Shown here: piece by piece, positions 32,765 to 39,840 of the stretch
Layout: every line of letters begins with the position of its first letter
Numbering within the stretch: the first letter of the stretch is position 1
Assembly: GCA_002862545.1 (NCBI GenBank)
Contig: PKDJ01000146.1
Location: 1 to 39,840, forward strand
DNA: 39,840 bases
Direction: 5' to 3'
Source: Pseudomonadota bacterium
GTDB lineage: Bacteria; Myxococcota_A; UBA796; GCA-2862545
Notes under the pieces: model-generated
Database searches by the model: none
Told to the model about the DNA's origin: nothing
The model's input: only the letters and a program-made list of their open reading frames with translations
Translations under genes and position numbers: made by a program

Positions 32765-33619
32765 ATGTCTGCTCTTCGACTCGGCCTGCCCAAGGGCCGC
32801 ATGCACGATGCCGTGGCCACGCTGCTGCGCGACGGTGGTGTGGCGCTGCACCTCGGTGCGCGCGGCTACCGCCCGACGGTCAGCCTGGCTGATACCGAGA
32901 CCAAGCTCCTCAAGCCGCAGAACGTCGTCGAGATGCTCGCTGCGGGCAGCCGTGATCTCGGCTTCGCGGGCGCCGACTGGGTGGCCGAGCTGGAGGCGCG
33001 TGTCGTGGAGGTCCTCGACACGGGCCTGAACCCCGTCCGGGTGGTGGCCGCTGCTCCGGTCGTGTTCCTCGAGGGGGGGGCGCTGCCCGATCGCCCACTC
33101 GTCGTGGCGAGCGAGTACGAGCGGCTGACGCTGGGCTGGGTCCAGCGTCGCGGACTCGAGGCGCGCTTCGTGCGCAGCTATGGCGCCACGGAGGTCTTTC
33201 CTCCTGAGGATGCGGACTGCATCGTCGACAACACCGCGACCGGTGCCACGCTCGCGGCGAACGGGCTGGCGATCGTCGACGAGGTGATGCGCTCGAGCAC
33301 TCGGCTCTACGCGAGCATCGAGGCGTGGGAGGATCCGGCTCGAAGACGGCGCATCGAAGATCTGGCGCTGGTGCTGCGCAGTGTCCTCGAGGCGCGCCAG
33401 CGCGTGATGGTGGAGCTCAACGTCAGCGCCGACCGCCTCGACGCGGTCGCGGCCGTCCTGCCGTGCCTCCGTGAGCCCACGGTCTCTCGACTGCGGGGAG
33501 AGGGCTTCGCGGTGAAGGCGGCGGTGCCCCGCGCCAGTCTGCCGACCCTGATTCCGGCCGTGAAGGCGGCAGGTGGAGGGGATGTCGTGGTCACCGCGAT
33601 CGCCCAGCTGGTGGCCTGA
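32765..33619 (+). CDS. hisG: ATP phosphoribosyltransferase, long form
   Basis: First and committed enzyme of histidine synthesis, joining ATP and PRPP to phosphoribosyl-ATP. The 284-residue length marks the long (HisG-L) form. Two periplasmic-binding-like catalytic domains occupy about 1-210: LRLGLPKGRM start, VEMLAAGSRDLGFAGADWV, and the PRPP-binding region DADCIVDNTATGATLAANGL. An ACT-like C-terminal domain (about 215-284; RVMVELNVSADRLDAVAAVL, ending DVVVTAIAQLV) usually carries feedback inhibition by histidine, so no HisZ subunit is needed. ATG 32765 has AAGGAG nine bases upstream, behind the attenuator. The stop overlaps the hisC start by one base (TGATG). Confidence 0.95.
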   Translation: MSALRLGLPKGRMHDAVATLLRDGGVALHLGARGYRPTVSLADTETKLLKPQNVVEMLAAGSRDLGFAGADWVAELEARVVEVLDTGLNPVRVVAAAPVVFLEGGALPDRPLVVASEYERLTLGWVQRRGLEARFVRSYGATEVFPPEDADCIVDNTATGATLAANGLAIVDEVMRSSTRLYASIEAWEDPARRRRIEDLALVLRSVLEARQRVMVELNVSADRLDAVAAVLPCLREPTVSRLRGEGFAVKAAVPRASLPTLIPAVKAAGGGDVVVTAIAQLVA

Positions 33620-35262
33620 TGCGGCCCGCTGCACGAGTGGCCGACGTGGCCGCGTACCGCGTTCCCGCGCCGAGGGTGCCCCTCGACCTGGACCTGCGGG
33701 GAAACGAGGGAGCGCGTCCTTCGGCGGAGCTCTTCGCGACACTCGCCGGACGCGCAGAGCTGCTGCGGTCCTACCCGGACTCTAGCGAGCTCGAGGCTGC
33801 TCTCGCGATGCGGCTGGGCGTCGACAGGAGCCAGGTCTTGGTGACGGCTGGCGCAGACGATGCGCTGGACCGAACGTTCCGCGCGCTGGTCGATCCGGGA
33901 CGAGCCGTGGTGATCCCGGCCCCGGCCTTCGCGATGACGACCCAGTATGCGCGGCTCGCTGGAGCGACAGTGTGCACCGTCCCTTGGCGAGGGAGTGCCT
34001 TTCCCGCTCGAGCATGCCTCGCGGCCGCGCCCTCACCCGCGGTGATCGTCGTCACGAGTCCCAACAACCCGACGGGGGCCGTGGCGACAGCCGCTGACCT
34101 GGCCGCCCTCTCGCGGGGGGCGCCGGACGCGGTGGTGCTCGTGGACCTCGCCTACGCCGAGTACGCGGACGAGGATCTGACGGCTGCGGCGCTGGAGCTT
34201 CCGAACACGGTGGTGCTGCGCACGATGAGCAAGGCCCGTGGCCTGGCGGGGCTGCGCGTCGGCTACGCAGTGGGCCCGGCGCGGGTGATCGGCTGGCTTC
34301 GGGCCGCCGGGGCTCCCTACGCGGTCTCGGGTCCGAGCCTGGCCCTCGCGCTGGCGAGGCTCGATGCCGACGTGGCCCCTCACGTCGAGCGGGTGCGGGA
34401 CGAGCGCCGCCGCATCACCGCAGCACTCACCGCAGGGGGCGCCGACGTGGTTCCCTCACAGGCGAACTTCGTGTTCGCACGGCTCTCGCGCCCCGACTGG
34501 CTGGCTGATGGGTTGGCGGGCCTAGGCATCGGCGTGCGCCGCTTTCCGGACGCCATTCGGATCGGCTGCCCGGATGACGCAGCAGCGACGGCGCGGGTGG
34601 TCGACGGCATCCGCGCCGTCATGGAGCCCGAGGCACTGCTGCTCGACATGGATGGCGTCCTCGTCGACGTGCGTGACTCGTACCGCGAGGCCATCCGCCG
34701 GACGTGTGCGGACCTGGGGGTCACTGTGACGACCGCCGACATCGCCGAGGTGAAGGCGGCGGGTGACGCGAACAACGACTGGGTGGTGACGCAGCGCCTG
34801 CTGGCTCGGGCGGGCATCGGGGTCTCGCTGGAGCGGGCACGTGATGGCTTCGAGGGGCACATGGCGACCCTGTGGCAGGCGGAGCGTCCGCTGGTGCCCC
34901 AGGCGGTCCTCGCTGCTCTGGCAGAGCGGCTGCCACTGGCCGTGGTCACGGGCCGCCCGCGAGCAGATGCCGAGCGGGCGCTGGATCAGCACGGTCTTCG
35001 ACGCTTCGTCCAGACCTGTGTCTGTCTGGAGGACGCACCGGCAAAGCCGAGCCCCGCACCGGTCAGGCTCGCACTGAGGCGACTCGGTGTCCGAGCGGCC
35101 TGGATGGTCGGCGACACCCCGGACGACGTGCGTGCCGCCCGGGTGGCGGGTGTGGTGCCCGTTGGATGTCCCGCGCCTGGCGAGGACAGCGCCGAGAGCC
35201 TCCGCGAGGCGGGTGCGGGATGGATCGTGGAGGGCCTCGAGGCCCTGCTGGAGGCCCTGTGA
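33619..35262 (+). CDS. hisC: Histidinol-phosphate aminotransferase fused to HAD phosphatase
   Basis: A 547-residue fusion. Residues 1-335 are a class I/II aminotransferase of the HisC type: SPNNPTG (Asn150), [10 protein letters not shown] (Asp176, Tyr179), PLP Lys205 in [15 protein letters not shown], and Arg314 in IRIGCPDD. Residues 337-547 are a HAD-superfamily phosphatase with DMDGVL (Asp343, Asp345), VTGRP (Thr444), Lys476 in AKPSP and MVGDTPDD (Asp499, Asp503). HAD domains of this subtype occur next to HisB-type dehydratases, so this half is inferred to be the missing histidinol-phosphate phosphatase. The two halves would then catalyse consecutive steps (imidazole-acetol-P to histidinol-P to histidinol). 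ATG overlaps the hisG stop; the stop overlaps hisB (GTGA). Confidence 0.88.
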   Translation: MRPAARVADVAAYRVPAPRVPLDLDLRGNEGARPSAELFATLAGRAELLRSYPDSSELEAALAMRLGVDRSQVLVTAGADDALDRTFRALVDPGRAVVIPAPAFAMTTQYARLAGATVCTVPWRGSAFPARACLAAAPSPAVIVVTSPNNPTGAVATAADLAALSRGAPDAVVLVDLAYAEYADEDLTAAALELPNTVVLRTMSKARGLAGLRVGYAVGPARVIGWLRAAGAPYAVSGPSLALALARLDADVAPHVERVRDERRRITAALTAGGADVVPSQANFVFARLSRPDWLADGLAGLGIGVRRFPDAIRIGCPDDAAATARVVDGIRAVMEPEALLLDMDGVLVDVRDSYREAIRRTCADLGVTVTTADIAEVKAAGDANNDWVVTQRLLARAGIGVSLERARDGFEGHMATLWQAERPLVPQAVLAALAERLPLAVVTGRPRADAERALDQHGLRRFVQTCVCLEDAPAKPSPAPVRLALRRLGVRAAWMVGDTPDDVRAARVAGVVPVGCPAPGEDSAESLREAGAGWIVEGLEALLEAL

Positions 35263-35843
35263 GGACCGCGACTGTCCGCCGCACCACTGCCGAGACGTCG
35301 ATCACCTGCACCCTGAGCCTCGACGGCACGGGGACTGCGTCCGTGTCGACGGGGATCGGCTTCCTCGACCACCTGCTGACCGCCCTCGCGCGGCACGGTC
35401 GCCTGGATCTGGAGCTTTGCTGCACCGGCGATCTGCACGTCGACGATCACCACACGGCCGAGGACTGTGCCTTGGTGCTCGGCCGCTGCCTGGACGAGGC
35501 GCTCGGCGATCGCCGGGGAGTTCGACGCTTCGGAGATGCCTTTGCGCCGCTCGATGAGGCTCTCGCGCGGGCGGTCGTCGATCTGTCCGGCCGGCCGTGG
35601 CCGGAGGTCGATCTGGGGCTGAAGCGCGAGATGCTCGGTGGGCTTGCCACCGAGAACGTGGGGCACGTGGTGCGCAGTCTCGCCATCGCCTCGCGGTCCT
35701 GCATCCACCTCGACGTCCTTCGGGGCGCCAACGATCACCACCGGGCGGAGGCCGCCTTCAAGGCCCTCGCCCTCGCCCTGCGGTCTGCCGTGGCCCTCGA
35801 CGGACCGGCTGACCGTGTGCCGAGCACGAAGGAGGTCCTGTGA
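35259..35843 (+). CDS. hisB: Imidazoleglycerol-phosphate dehydratase
   Basis: A 194-residue monofunctional dehydratase making imidazole-acetol phosphate. Metal-binding His/Glu motifs of the family are present: [16 protein letters not shown], then [21 protein letters not shown] (HHTAED at 64-69), and the second set [19 protein letters not shown] (DHHRAE at 159-164). [12 protein letters not shown] lies between, and the STKEVL end is standard. There is no N-terminal phosphatase as in enterobacterial HisB; that activity is predicted to sit on the HisC fusion immediately upstream. GTG 35259 overlaps the preceding stop, and the following gene overlaps its own stop in the same way (GTGA). Confidence 0.96.
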   Translation: MRTATVRRTTAETSITCTLSLDGTGTASVSTGIGFLDHLLTALARHGRLDLELCCTGDLHVDDHHTAEDCALVLGRCLDEALGDRRGVRRFGDAFAPLDEALARAVVDLSGRPWPEVDLGLKREMLGGLATENVGHVVRSLAIASRSCIHLDVLRGANDHHRAEAAFKALALALRSAVALDGPADRVPSTKEVL

Positions 35844-37195
35844 TCTTGATCGACACGGGGCTCGCCAACCTGGCGAGCGTGGAGCAGGCGCTGCGGCGCC
35901 TCGGAGCCGAGCCTGCTCGCTCGGTCGACGCCGAGTCCGTTCGGACGGCTCCCTTCGTGGTGCTCCCGGGCGTCGGGCACTTCGCCGTCGGCATGGCGCG
36001 CCTGCGCGCTGCGGGACTGGTCGATGCGCTGCGTGAGCGTGTGACCGCGGGGCGGCCGACGCTGGCCATCTGCCTCGGACTCCAGCTGCTTGCGGAGGCC
36101 AGCGACGAGGCGCCGGGCTGCGAGGGCCTGGGCCTCCTCCGGGCCCGGGTGACGGCCTTTCCGGACGGCGTGAGCGTGCCGCAGCTCGGGTGGAACTCGG
36201 TCGAGGCCGAGGGGCGACTACTCGCGGGAGGAGCCGCCTACTACGCCAACAGCTACCGGCTTACGGACTGTCCCGACGGCTGGACGGCAGCCTGGTCCGA
36301 CCACGGGGGGCCGTTCGTCGCGGCGGTCGAGCGGGGACGGGTCCTCGGGTGCCAGTTTCACCCCGAGCTGTCCGGTGCCTGGGGCGGGGAGCTGCTCCGG
36401 AGGTGGCTCGAGGACGAGTCTGCCACCCGGGCCGCCCCGTCGTCGGTCGGTCCCAGGATCGTGCCGTGCCTCGATGTGGCGGACGGGCGGGTGGTGAAGG
36501 GCGTCCGCTTTCAGGGACTCCGAGACGCGGGCGATCCGGTGGCCTGCGCTGCTCGCTACGCTGCGGGCGGTGCAGACGAGCTGGTCATGCTGGACGTCTC
36601 TGCGACGACGGAGGGGCGACGGTCCGCGGCCGACACCGTCGCGGCGATCCGACGCGTGCTGGACCTGCCGCTGACCGTCGGCGGCGGGGTGCGCACGGTG
36701 GACGATGCGGCGCGCCTCCTCGGCGCCGGCGCCGACAAGGTCGCGGTGAACACGGCAGCCGTGTCCGACCCCACCTTGGTGGACGCTCTCGCCGAGCGCT
36801 TCGGCAGCCAGTGCGCCGTGGTTGCGGTGGACGCGGCCCGCGCCGGGGCGGGCTGGGAGCTGGTGACGCGCTCGGGCACCTGTCGCACCGGCCGTGATGC
36901 CGTTGCCTGGTGCGGCGAGGTCGCGGCTCGGGGTGCGGGTGAGGTCCTGCTGACCAGCTGGGATCGCGACGGCACCGGGGATGGCTACGACCTGGAGCTG
37001 CTGCGGGCCGTCCGGCAGCGCGTCTCCGTACCCATCGTGGCCTCGGGAGGGGCCTCCGGGCCGGACCACTTGGTGGCGGCTCTTCAGTCTGGCGCGAGCG
37101 CGGTGCTCGCGGCCTCGATCTTCCACGACGGCGTGCACAGCGTGGCGTCCGTCAAGCGTGCCCTGGCCGCGGCCGGGGTGGAGGTGCGCGCATGA
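35840..37195 (+). CDS. hisHF: Imidazole glycerol phosphate synthase, HisH-HisF fusion
   Basis: A 451-residue fusion of both synthase subunits. Residues 1-193 are the glutaminase HisH: nucleophile Cys79 in AICLGLQLL, His174 and Glu176 in CQFHPELSG, and the PGVGHF oxyanion region. Residues 205-451 are the cyclase HisF: Asp212 in [17 protein letters not shown] and Asp331 in [10 protein letters not shown], the two catalytic acids 119 residues apart as in T. maritima HisF, plus TVGGGVR and VASGGASG phosphate loops. The linker is only about 12 residues ([12 protein letters not shown]). In most bacteria the subunits are separate; one chain is known from yeast HIS7 and plants. It starts with GTG (GGAGG four bases away) and ends overlapping hisA (ATGA). 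Confidence 0.95.
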   Translation: MILIDTGLANLASVEQALRRLGAEPARSVDAESVRTAPFVVLPGVGHFAVGMARLRAAGLVDALRERVTAGRPTLAICLGLQLLAEASDEAPGCEGLGLLRARVTAFPDGVSVPQLGWNSVEAEGRLLAGGAAYYANSYRLTDCPDGWTAAWSDHGGPFVAAVERGRVLGCQFHPELSGAWGGELLRRWLEDESATRAAPSSVGPRIVPCLDVADGRVVKGVRFQGLRDAGDPVACAARYAAGGADELVMLDVSATTEGRRSAADTVAAIRRVLDLPLTVGGGVRTVDDAARLLGAGADKVAVNTAAVSDPTLVDALAERFGSQCAVVAVDAARAGAGWELVTRSGTCRTGRDAVAWCGEVAARGAGEVLLTSWDRDGTGDGYDLELLRAVRQRVSVPIVASGGASGPDHLVAALQSGASAVLAASIFHDGVHSVASVKRALAAAGVEVRA

Positions 37196-38472
37196 TCGTA
37201 CCGAGTATCGACATTCAGGGCGGCCAGACCGTCCAGCTGATCGGCGGTGAGGAGCCGGCGATCGAGGCCGGCTCTCCCCTTGCCTGTGCCGAGCGCTTCG
37301 GCGTGGTGGGCGAGCTTGCGCTGATCGACCTCGACGCTGCCAAGGGCACCGGCGACAACGGTGCGCTGCTGGAGGAGGTGGTCCGTCGCCACCCGTGTCG
37401 GGTCGGCGGAGGAATCCGAAGTCCAGAGGACGCGATCCGGTGGCTCGATGCCGGAGCGAACCAGGTGATCGTCGGCACGGCCGCGCGTCCAGAGGTCCTG
37501 CGTCAGCTGCCGCGTGAGCGGGTGATCGCGGCCGTAGATGCACGGGATGGCGAGGTGGTGGTCGAGGGCTGGCGCACCCGAACCGGCGTGGCTCTCCTCG
37601 ACAAGGTTCGGGAGCTCGCCCCCTATGTCGGTGGCTTCCTCGTCACCTTCGTCGAGCGCGAAGGCCGGCTCGGCGGCACGCGGCTCGACCGGGTGGCTGA
37701 GATCGTGGAGGCCGCAGGAGATGCGCGGGTGACGATCGCAGGTGGGGTGACCACCGCGGAGGAGGTCGCGGCGCTCGATCGTCTGGGTGCCGACGCCCAG
37801 GTCGGGATGGCGCTGTACACCGGTCGCCTCGGGCTCGGCGCTGCCTTCGGGGCGCCCCTGCGCTCCGACCGACCGGATGGCCTGTGGCCCACGGTGGTGT
37901 GCGACGAGCGGGGGATGGCCCTCGGCCTCGCCTACTCGGACGCCGAGAGCCTCGAGGCGGCGATCGCCGAGCGTCGTGGGATCTACCACTCTCGCCGGCG
38001 CGGGCTCTGGACCAAGGGGGCCTCCTCGGGGGCCACGCAGACCCTGCTCCGCGTGGACACGGACTGCGATCGGGACACCCTTCGCTTCACGGTCCGTCAG
38101 GCCCCTCCCGGCTTCTGCCACGTCGGGACGACCACCTGCTTCGGCCGTGCCTCCGGACTGTCCGCCCTCGCGGCGACCTTGCGGGAGCGGCTGCGCTCGG
38201 CGCCATCGGGCTCCTACACGCGGCGCCTGCTCGACGACCCGGGACTGCTCGCCGCGAAGCTTCGAGAGGAGGCGGGCGAGCTGGCCGAGGCCGTCACGTC
38301 TGCAGAGGTCGCCCACGAGGCGGCGGACCTCCTCTACTTTGCCCTGGTCGCCGCCACGCGGTCCGGCGTCTCGCTCGCGGACGTGGAGGCGGTGCTCGAT
38401 CAGCGCGCTGGCCGCGTCACCCGGCGTCGTGGAGACGCCAAGCCCGCTCGGGAGGACGCATGCTGCGCCTGA
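37192..38472 (+). CDS. hisAIE: HisA-HisI-HisE triple fusion
   Basis: A 426-residue chain with three enzymes. Residues 1-225 are HisA, the ProFAR isomerase (TIM barrel; Asp7 in PSIDIQGG and Asp116 in AAVDARDG as acid/base, RVGGGIR and TIAGGVT phosphate loops). Residues 228-318 are HisI, phosphoribosyl-AMP cyclohydrolase ([19 protein letters not shown]; zinc Cys292, Cys309 and Cys316). Residues 320-405 are HisE, phosphoribosyl-ATP pyrophosphatase ([24 protein letters not shown] with the metal-binding Glu/Asp). It would carry out steps 2, 3 and 4 on one chain. HisI-HisE fusions are common; HisA in front of them is unusual. ATG overlaps the hisHF stop; hisD begins inside its end (13 bp overlap). 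Confidence 0.93.
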   Translation: MIVPSIDIQGGQTVQLIGGEEPAIEAGSPLACAERFGVVGELALIDLDAAKGTGDNGALLEEVVRRHPCRVGGGIRSPEDAIRWLDAGANQVIVGTAARPEVLRQLPRERVIAAVDARDGEVVVEGWRTRTGVALLDKVRELAPYVGGFLVTFVEREGRLGGTRLDRVAEIVEAAGDARVTIAGGVTTAEEVAALDRLGADAQVGMALYTGRLGLGAAFGAPLRSDRPDGLWPTVVCDERGMALGLAYSDAESLEAAIAERRGIYHSRRRGLWTKGASSGATQTLLRVDTDCDRDTLRFTVRQAPPGFCHVGTTTCFGRASGLSALAATLRERLRSAPSGSYTRRLLDDPGLLAAKLREEAGELAEAVTSAEVAHEAADLLYFALVAATRSGVSLADVEAVLDQRAGRVTRRRGDAKPAREDACCA

Positions 38473-39719
38473 TTGATCCTACCTCCGTTCCTGCTCTTCG
38501 GCGGGACGCGGTCGATGCGGACACCGCGGCCGTGGCGGCGCGCATCGTCGGTGATGTCCAGCGAGGGGGCGAGGCGGCCCTCCGGGCGCACGCCGAGCGA
38601 CTCGGTGACCTGGCTCCCGGGGCGCCTCTGGTGGTGGAGCGCGACGCGCTGCAGGAGGCCTTCGAGGGCCTACCCGCCGCGGATCAGGGGGTGCTGCTTC
38701 GGACAGCCGAGCGGATCCGTGCCTTCGCCGATGCCCAGCGCGCTGCGCTCGGGCCGGTGGAGATCCCGATTCCGGGCGGGGTAGCCGGGCTGCGCTACGC
38801 CCCCGTCGAGCGAGCCGGCTGCTATGCCCCGGGCGGCCGGCACCCGCTCCCGAGCAGCGTCCTGATGACGGCCATCACGGCGCGAGCAGCTGGCGTTCGC
38901 GAGGTGTGGGTCGCGAGCCCGCGTCCGGCGCCCGAGACCCTGGCTGCGGCCTATGTCGCAGGCGCTGATGCGCTGCTGGCGGTCGGTGGGGCGCAGGCGA
39001 TCGCCGCGCTCGCATACGGCGCTGGCCCGGTCCCGGTGTGTGACGCGGTGGTCGGGCCCGGGAATCGCTGGGTGACAGCAGCCAAGCAGCATGTGGCGGG
39101 CACCGTCGCGATCGACATGCTCGCTGGACCGTCCGAGCTCGTCGTGGTGGCTGACAGCACCGCGGACCCGGCCCGTGTGGCGGCCGATCTGCTCGCGCAG
39201 GCGGAGCACGATCCAGACGCCGTGCCGATCTTGATCTTGATGGCGACCTCTCCCGAGCCGTTCCTCGCCGCACTCGAGGAGCAGCTGCTCACCCTGCCCA
39301 CTGCCGCCGTGGCCCGGGAGGCGCTGGGGAACGGCTTCGTGACAGTCGTCACCGAGGCTGCGGTCGCGGCCGGGCTGTGCGACCGCCTGGCGCCGGAGCA
39401 CCTCGCGCTGCACGGACCGAGCGCGGAGGAGCTGGCGCCATCCCTTCTCCACTACGGGTCCCTGTTCGTCGGGGAGGGCGCAGCCGAGGTGCTCGGAGAC
39501 TACGGGGCGGGTCCGAACCACACGCTGCCCACGGGAGGAACCGCCCGGTCATGCGGAGCCTTGAGTGTGGCGACCTTCCTGCGGGTGCAGACGTGGATGC
39601 GACTGGATGACTCTCGGGCGGCGCTGCCGATGGTGGCCGATGCGGTCGCCCTCGCTCGCATGGAGGGCCTCGAGGCGCACGCCCGGGCAGCGGAGCTGCG
39701 CCTCGACCGGTCGGGGTGA
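38460..39719 (+). CDS. hisD: Histidinol dehydrogenase
   Basis: Catalyses the last two oxidations, histidinol to histidine, with NAD and zinc. 419 aa. Key residues align by spacing with the E. coli enzyme: zinc ligands Gln247 and His250 (QAEHDP), Asp347 (GDYGAGPNHTLPTGG) and His407; catalytic Glu313-His314 (APEHLALH). The cofactor region VCDAVVGPGNRWVTAAKQHV and MLAGPSELVVVAD are present. It begins at ATG 38460, thirteen bases inside the preceding gene, in another frame. It is the last gene of the operon: a sigma-factor-like gene converges on it and no strong terminator is seen between. Confidence 0.97.
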   Translation: MLRLIDPTSVPALRRDAVDADTAAVAARIVGDVQRGGEAALRAHAERLGDLAPGAPLVVERDALQEAFEGLPAADQGVLLRTAERIRAFADAQRAALGPVEIPIPGGVAGLRYAPVERAGCYAPGGRHPLPSSVLMTAITARAAGVREVWVASPRPAPETLAAAYVAGADALLAVGGAQAIAALAYGAGPVPVCDAVVGPGNRWVTAAKQHVAGTVAIDMLAGPSELVVVADSTADPARVAADLLAQAEHDPDAVPILILMATSPEPFLAALEEQLLTLPTAAVAREALGNGFVTVVTEAAVAAGLCDRLAPEHLALHGPSAEELAPSLLHYGSLFVGEGAAEVLGDYGAGPNHTLPTGGTARSCGALSVATFLRVQTWMRLDDSRAALPMVADAVALARMEGLEAHARAAELRLDRSG

Positions 39720-39753
39720 GTCCGTACAGGGTGGAGCGTCGTTCGCCGGGCGC

Positions 39754-39840
39754 TCAGCCCTGGGTGCGCCGCTGCCAGCGTGCCTCGATGCGCTCGACAG
39801 CCTGGCGGGACAGTCCGATTCTGTCTCCTAGGGCGACGAG
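39754..39840 (-). CDS. C-terminal end of a helix-turn-helix (sigma region 4-like) protein
   Basis: On the minus strand, 28 codons enter from the right edge and stop at 39754: LVALGDRIGLSRQAVERIEA then RWQRRTQG. The segment LGDRIGLSRQAVERIE matches the helix-turn-helix of sigma-70-family region 4.2 (compare 'LADRLGISRERVRQIE'), followed by a basic tail. It is probably the end of a sigma factor (RpoH- or RpoD-like) or a related HTH regulator; only the last residues are visible. It converges on hisD with 34 bp between stops. Confidence 0.5.
   Translation of the reverse strand, partial: LVALGDRIGLSRQAVERIEARWQRRTQG

Noticed and set aside
32084..33742. 552-codon minus-strand frame
   Set aside because: Only its last 118 codons (ArsC/Spx-family protein) are real; the rest is antisense to hisG and the leader region.

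Overview
The window is high-GC bacterial chromosome (roughly two thirds G+C by eye) with dense genes on both strands. Several features suggest an uncultured or little-studied Myxococcota (former Deltaproteobacteria) relative: two eukaryote-type Ser/Thr kinases, an FHA protein, many secreted lipoproteins with Cys-rich DGxDNDxDGxxDC or MopE-like repeats, CGDG-type Myxococcus repeats, VWA lipoproteins and frequent GTG starts. This placement is inferred from gene content. No tRNA, rRNA, CRISPR array, insertion sequence or phage module is visible.

Layout. 1-3275: 5' end of an FHA protein (minus), a rhodanese protein, a multi-domain lipoprotein and a UDP-glucuronate decarboxylase. 3393-7513: an MscS channel facing a coupled pair (PqqB-like metallo-hydrolase and N-formylglutamate amidohydrolase-like protein), then a membrane-tethered kinase. 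7510-14579: mostly exported proteins (propeller-like lipoprotein, PHB-depolymerase-type esterase, Asp/Cys repeat lipoprotein, an unknown secreted protein, a lysyl-oxidase lipoprotein) around a DarP/YjgA ribosome-biogenesis gene. 14658-15445: two genes truncated head to head, a sulfatase tail and an unknown tail. 15579-16694: aroC. 16713-25174: a run of minus-strand genes (small charged protein, VWA lipoprotein, Cys-rich lipoprotein, enoyl-CoA hydratase, kinase, TerB/DUF697-like protein, large M16-like protein without its zinc motif). 25292-32440: RidA, an unusual RelA/SpoT synthetase with an apparent export signal, TesB thioesterase, an arylsulfotransferase-like lipoprotein, a frameshifted gene, a VWA lipoprotein and an ArsC/Spx-family protein.

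32559-39719 is the most coherent system: a histidine operon with all ten activities in six overlapping genes, hisG, hisC::HAD phosphatase, hisB, hisH::hisF, hisA::hisI::hisE and hisD. It is preceded by a 21-codon leader peptide with seven His codons among nine, and by mutually exclusive antiterminator and terminator hairpins. This is a classical-looking his attenuator, possibly on a leaderless transcript. The window ends in the C-terminus of a sigma-factor-like helix-turn-helix protein.

Points most worth attention: the his attenuator with its three gene fusions; the exported-looking (p)ppGpp-synthetase homologue; the bacterial lysyl oxidase with copper and cofactor residues intact; the double-truncation junction near 14.94 kb; and several genes that lack a Shine-Dalgarno sequence but carry a -10-like hexamer 5-6 nt before the start codon.
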